Assembly (NCBI RefSeq): GCF_001956295.1
Contig: NZ_MRTD01000005.1
Coordinates: forward strand, 62,001-126,000
DNA: 64,000 bases
Reading direction: 5' to 3'
From: Paenibacillus sp. FSL A5-0031
GTDB taxonomy: Bacteria > Bacillota > Bacilli > Paenibacillales > Paenibacillaceae
A program made the translations under genes and the position numbers. Positions 60,622 through 64,000 of the stretch are shown one piece after another (the first letter of the stretch is position 1; every line of letters starts with the position of its first letter). Below the pieces are notes generated by a model. That model searched no databases. It was not told where the DNA came from and worked only from the letters and a program-made list of their open reading frames with translations.

Positions 60622-61338
60622 ATGATGCTGCGTTTCCTGTTTGATGAACCCTTAAGAAAAGCGGAAGGAACCCTTGCAGAAACGTATCGTTTCATGGATC
60701 AGTTCATCTCCATTTTGTCCAAAAAAATGGCTGAGAGCGGAGCTGACGTTCAAAAGCTGCGCAAATATGAGATTTGGACGCTTGGACTTCGTTCTTCATT
60801 GGACGAGCTAGAGCAAAGCCATTATGTCGCCCTTCATTTTCAACATAAAATTACTTCCTCATCTCTCAAACAAATGACAGATGAGGAACGTATCCATTAT
60901 AATCGTTATATCTACTTTGATAAAAACGCTTTTATCCGTGTATTTTCTTTGCTGGATAAGCTTGGTACGTTCCTTAATGAACTTCTCGATATGAGAACGG
61001 AGCGGATAAAGCCGCATTTTTCCTATTTCACCGTTTTGCGCAACATGCGGGAGAAGAAAGCTCATCCAGGGCTTACTTGGAAGCTGAATGATGTGAAGGA
61101 GAAATACAAGGAATCAACAACAAGGATGCGCAAGCGCAGAAACACCGAGATTCATTTTATGAACTCGGAGATGCAGGATGATCTTATTCAAAGCAGCCGT
61201 ATGTACGGTGAAGAGATCAAGCTGGAAAATGTAGCAGAGCAATCCGCTGATTTGACGCAGGGTCTATATTTAGCGATGGAATCGCTGCGGCTCACGTATC
61301 AATACGCATGCGGATTGATGCGAAACAAGCAACCATAA
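60622..61338 (+). CDS. HEPN-domain protein (Cthe_2314-like)
   Basis: A 238-residue, mostly helical soluble protein. It carries the HEPN active-site pattern R-N-x3-H at residues 173-178 (RRNTEIHF), which in many HEPN proteins is an RNase site. The overall size and helical N-terminal part fit the Cthe_2314-like HEPN family. No nucleotidyltransferase partner or antitoxin gene is adjacent; it lies between ctaA and an SDR gene. RNA cleavage, stress regulation or a purely structural role are all possible. Confidence 0.7.
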   Translation: MMLRFLFDEPLRKAEGTLAETYRFMDQFISILSKKMAESGADVQKLRKYEIWTLGLRSSLDELEQSHYVALHFQHKITSSSLKQMTDEERIHYNRYIYFDKNAFIRVFSLLDKLGTFLNELLDMRTERIKPHFSYFTVLRNMREKKAHPGLTWKLNDVKEKYKESTTRMRKRRNTEIHFMNSEMQDDLIQSSRMYGEEIKLENVAEQSADLTQGLYLAMESLRLTYQYACGLMRNKQP

Positions 61339-61357
61339 TCCCGAGGGGGGAAAACTC

Positions 61358-62140
61358 GTGGGACTCAAAGGGAAAACAGCATTAGTAACAGGCAGCGCTA
61401 AGGGACTCGGCAAACGAACGGCGCTCCAGCTTGCTGAGCAAGGCTGCAATGTTGTCATTAACTACTACGAGAGCGAGCTTGAAGCACAGCAGGTAAAGGC
61501 ACAGATCGAGCAGCTTGGTGTAAAGGCAATTACCGTGCAAGCTGATATTGCTACGACTGAGGGCGTTGAGCGGCTTGCTGACGAGGCTGAGCGTTCATTT
61601 GGCGGCGTAGATATACTGGTCAACAACGCAGGCCCATTTGTCCGCAAGCGGCGTCTATTCAGCGAATATGATGAAGAGACTATTATTAGACTGCTCCACG
61701 GCAATTTGTTAGGCGTTATGCTGCTGGATCATCGCCTGCTGCCTGGCATGCGAGAGCGCAAATGGGGACGTATCGTTCACTTTGGCTTCGGACATGCAGG
61801 AGAAGCGCGGGCTTGGCCGCATCGAGCGGTATATGCCGCTGCGAAGACAGGACTTGTCTCGTTTACGAAGTCGTTAGCAGTCGAAGAAGCACCGCATGGC
61901 ATTACCGTTAATTTAATTGGGCCTGGAGATATCCGGGGCGTCAACAAGGAACGATCTATTGCTGAGGTTGAGGAAGACTACGATAAAGAATCGCCGATCG
62001 GACGTCCAGGTACTGGCGAGGATGTAGCGCGTGTGGTGCTGTTTCTATGTGACCGGCAATCGAATTTCTTAACGGGCAATGTAATTGATGTCACGGGCGG
62101 CTTTGATCCAATCGTCGCCAATATTAAAGGGATGTTCTGA
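61358..62140 (+). CDS. SDR-family oxidoreductase
   Basis: A 260-residue short-chain dehydrogenase. The nucleotide-binding TGSAKGLGKR is at residues 10-19, the NNAG motif follows, and the catalytic YAAAK is near residue 160. The conserved catalytic Ser expected about 13 residues before that Tyr appears replaced (HFGFGHAG in place of an S-containing strand). The C-terminal end IDVTGGFDP is typical of FabG-like proteins. GTG start after GAGGGGGG. Substrate unknown. Confidence 0.92.
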   Translation: MGLKGKTALVTGSAKGLGKRTALQLAEQGCNVVINYYESELEAQQVKAQIEQLGVKAITVQADIATTEGVERLADEAERSFGGVDILVNNAGPFVRKRRLFSEYDEETIIRLLHGNLLGVMLLDHRLLPGMRERKWGRIVHFGFGHAGEARAWPHRAVYAAAKTGLVSFTKSLAVEEAPHGITVNLIGPGDIRGVNKERSIAEVEEDYDKESPIGRPGTGEDVARVVLFLCDRQSNFLTGNVIDVTGGFDPIVANIKGMF

Positions 62141-62160
62141 TCTTATAGGATTTTAAAAAA

Positions 62161-62215
62161 AAGAGTCTTATCGTTAAGCTTCGGAGCTTGCTCCTATGCT
62201 GTCGATAAGACTCTT
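62161..62215. terminator. Bidirectional terminator-like hairpin
   Basis: AAGAGTCTTATCG pairs perfectly with CGATAAGACTCTT, enclosing a smaller hairpin. It separates the SDR gene from the convergent Nfu gene; the plus-strand T-run is short and the minus strand is followed by T's. Confidence 0.75.
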
Positions 62216-62260
62216 CATCATTTGTCATGCCTAGAGCAATCATGATTCGTTCTTATATTT

Positions 62261-62506
62261 TTAGAATACTTGAACGACTTCGATTACACCTTCAACTTCT
62301 TCAAGAAGTGCGCGTTCGATACCCGCTTTAAGCGTGATCGTCGAGCTTGGGCAGCTTCCGCATGCACCCATTAGGCGAAGCTTGATGATGCCGCCTTCAA
62401 CATCGACTAGTTCAACATCGCCGCCGTCGCGCTGCAAAAACGGACGAAGCTTATCGAGTACGTCCAATACTTCATCGTACATCGTGTCTTGTACTTGTTC
62501 ACTCAT
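62261..62506 (-). CDS. NifU-type iron-sulfur scaffold (Nfu, YutI-like)
   Basis: An 81-residue stand-alone NifU C-terminal domain. The cluster-binding CxxC is in [16 protein letters not shown], preceded by [15 protein letters not shown]. It assembles or carries 4Fe-4S clusters for delivery to target enzymes. The second ATG (62506) is the likely start because GGAG stands nine bases upstream of it. It diverges from the YuzB gene with about 85 bases between. Confidence 0.95.
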   Translation of the reverse strand: MSEQVQDTMYDEVLDVLDKLRPFLQRDGGDVELVDVEGGIIKLRLMGACGSCPSSTITLKAGIERALLEEVEGVIEVVQVF

Positions 62507-62592
62507 TGCAATCATCTCCTTTCTCCCCTATTATAGTACAAAGTGAAGCAATTGAAAATGGATAGTAACTTAGTAAAGTTAGGTGAGGCCTC

Positions 62593-62865
62593 ATGTTTAA
62601 AACAATGATTGAGTTTTGTGCCAGTAATATGCACCACGGCACTGATCGTATAATGCAATTATTTGAGCAAAATGATGAATACGAAGTAACCGAATATGGC
62701 TGCTTAGGCAACTGCGGCGAATGTTATTTAAACCCATTTGCGTTAGTTGAGGGTGCAATCGTATCCGCAGACTCGGTAGACGAGCTGCACGACAATATTT
62801 TGAAAGCCATTGAGCAGCAAAAGGCAGATCAAGATGCGCTGGATAAGCTGCTCGATGATTTGTAA
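62593..62865 (+). CDS. yuzB: YuzB-family protein (DUF1450)
   Basis: A 90-residue protein with the YuzB signature MIEFCASNMHHGT and the cysteine cluster YGCLGNCGECYLNPFALVEG. The cysteine pattern (C-x3-C-x2-C) could bind an iron-sulfur cluster. Function is unknown, but it is typically encoded next to yutI and yutJ, as here. The tail is an acidic helix. AGGTGAGG precedes the ATG. Confidence 0.92.
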   Translation: MFKTMIEFCASNMHHGTDRIMQLFEQNDEYEVTEYGCLGNCGECYLNPFALVEGAIVSADSVDELHDNILKAIEQQKADQDALDKLLDDL

Positions 62866-62874
62866 TACGTTGTA

Positions 62875-63942
62875 CTAGCCTAGGTGACGTTTAGATCTCC
62901 AAAGCACTCCACTCTTAACAAGGCGTGGCACACGGCCCATAATAGCGGTTCCGCCCATCAAGCCGAAGCCGCTTTTTTTGCCGAGTGAACCGAGAACGCC
63001 TTTTAGCTTGATTTTGCCAAGACGAGGTGTCTTATCATGCCAGATAGCCTGCAGTACCTCGGCAATTTGCTTGCCTTGGGCACCTGCGGCTTGACCGCTT
63101 GGCGACAGCGGCAGTGCTGCGCAGTCACCAACGATAAATACATCGGTATGATCGGGCAATTGATGGTATTCATTAATGATAAGTCTGCCTTGATTATCCT
63201 TCGGCAATTCCATTCGCTGCACGAGCGGTACAGGCTGGATGCCTGCTGTCCATACCGTTACATCTGTATAAATAGGTGTTGAAGAATTGCCATCATGCAA
63301 AATGCCGCCTTCGACTTTTGTAAGTCCGACATGGCCGCGCATTTCAACATGATGCTCTCCGAACCACTCCGCTACAAAGGATTGCAGCTTGCTCGGGAAA
63401 GCCGAAAGCACCTTAGGCCCGCGATCCAAAATACGAATGTTAAGATCAGGACGACTCTCGCGCAGTTCCGCTGCAACCTCGACACCGCTTAGCCCGCCGC
63501 CTACAATGGACACTTGGCCATAAGGTTTAACGTCATTGAGCTGAGCGTAGGTTTGTCTAGCGGCTGAGAAGGTCTGAATGCTCGTAGAATACTGCTCAGC
63601 GCCTTCAATCCCATGATATTTGTCCGTACAACCTAGGCCAATAACAAGCCATTCATACTCCATCGATTCTTGACCTTCGATATGAACAAGCTTCAGCTCC
63701 ATATCCACATCGGTGACCTCGCCGTAAGCGAGTGAAATTCTTGGATCAACGGGAAACTTTACGCGAAGCTCCAGGTCTGAGACGGTTCCAGCAGCAAGCG
63801 CGTAATATTCCGTTTTTAAGCCTTGAAAAGGCATTCGGTCAATCAGTACGATGGAAACATCGATCGGCAACTGTTTTTCTAAGAGCTCGTTAGCTATGGC
63901 AAGACCGCCATAACCACCGCCCAAAATAATAAGTTTTCTCAT
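62875..63942 (-). CDS. NADH dehydrogenase-like flavoprotein (YutJ/Ndh-2 family)
   Basis: A 355-residue pyridine nucleotide-disulfide oxidoreductase-fold flavoprotein. The FAD-binding GGGYGGLAIANEL is at the N-terminus; the second Rossmann motif is VSIVGGGLSGVEVAAEL near residue 145; FIVGDCAALP near residue 270 contacts FAD. The lack of a clear C-terminal membrane anchor is common in this YutJ subgroup. It is convergent with yuzB with a nine-base gap. It is complete: ATG at 63942 with GGAG-like site upstream. Confidence 0.9.
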   Translation of the reverse strand: MRKLIILGGGYGGLAIANELLEKQLPIDVSIVLIDRMPFQGLKTEYYALAAGTVSDLELRVKFPVDPRISLAYGEVTDVDMELKLVHIEGQESMEYEWLVIGLGCTDKYHGIEGAEQYSTSIQTFSAARQTYAQLNDVKPYGQVSIVGGGLSGVEVAAELRESRPDLNIRILDRGPKVLSAFPSKLQSFVAEWFGEHHVEMRGHVGLTKVEGGILHDGNSSTPIYTDVTVWTAGIQPVPLVQRMELPKDNQGRLIINEYHQLPDHTDVFIVGDCAALPLSPSGQAAGAQGKQIAEVLQAIWHDKTPRLGKIKLKGVLGSLGKKSGFGLMGGTAIMGRVPRLVKSGVLWRSKRHLG

Positions 63943-64000
63943 ATGATTTCCAACTCCACGTTTCTTGATGATGGTCTATTTTGTGCGTTCGTGTTGTAGA
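63943..64000. other. Upstream region at the window edge
   Basis: A short stretch beyond the start of the NADH dehydrogenase-like gene, holding its ribosome site. Nothing else can be called. Confidence 0.4.

Overview
The window looks like a chromosome segment of an aerobic, endospore-forming Gram-positive bacterium, most likely Paenibacillus or a close relative (inference). Sporulation is shown by an alpha/beta-type SASP with a sigma-G-like promoter, a cwlJ-gerQ pair and a YjcZ-type miniprotein. Strong AGGAGG-type ribosome sites, many lipoproteins, YesM/YesN two-component regulators, copper-amine-oxidase-like stalk domains and heme A synthesis genes fit the same group. I saw no rRNA, tRNA, insertion sequence, prophage or CRISPR array.

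Region by region. 1-2.5 kb: end of an MFS transporter, a low-complexity lipoprotein and a 660-base gap with degenerate repeats and two hairpins. 2.5-12.2 kb: a carbohydrate locus with a sugar-binding lipoprotein, two permeases, a GH43 glycosidase, a second binding protein and a YesM/YesN pair; no ATPase is encoded, so a shared one is presumably used. 12.2-19.1 kb: an HTH regulator, a small unknown protein, an AraC regulator divergent from a GH31 alpha-xylosidase, then a sugar epimerase/isomerase and a Gfo/Idh dehydrogenase. 19.3-26.6 kb: a PadR/HAAS/DUF4097 operon, cell-wall and surface proteins (amidase, CAP, LysM-3D, polysaccharide deacetylase), a FAH-family hydrolase and an FhuF-like iron reductase behind a Fur-like box. 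26.6-37.8 kb: a chemoreceptor, an unknown 134-aa gene, a metal-linked permease pair, T-box-controlled trpS, the spore genes, ctaB plus SCO1, a Toprim protein and a YjcZ miniprotein. 37.8-46.7 kb: an MFS transporter, an operon joining a membrane transglutaminase to a class B PBP, and a manganese ABC operon behind two MntR-like boxes. 46.8-59.1 kb: two paralogous binding lipoproteins without permeases, HAD, DUF456, ThuA and flippase genes, an OmpR/EnvZ-type pair and two lipoproteins. 59.1-64 kb: thioredoxin, ctaA, a HEPN protein, an SDR, and the Nfu/YuzB/NADH-dehydrogenase cluster.

The most interesting signal is at 52.2-56.1 kb. A triple direct repeat (TTAAG every 11 bp), always 33 bases upstream of a TAnACTAT -10 element, precedes both an orphan binding lipoprotein and a lipoprotein polysaccharide deacetylase. 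The two promoters bracket a response regulator/histidine kinase pair whose sensor domain carries an internal duplication. I read this as a self-contained envelope- or sugar-sensing regulon (inference). A second candidate is a folded leader RNA before the CAP-domain gene at 22 kb. Gene starts were chosen from ribosome-binding sites and often differ from the longest open frame.
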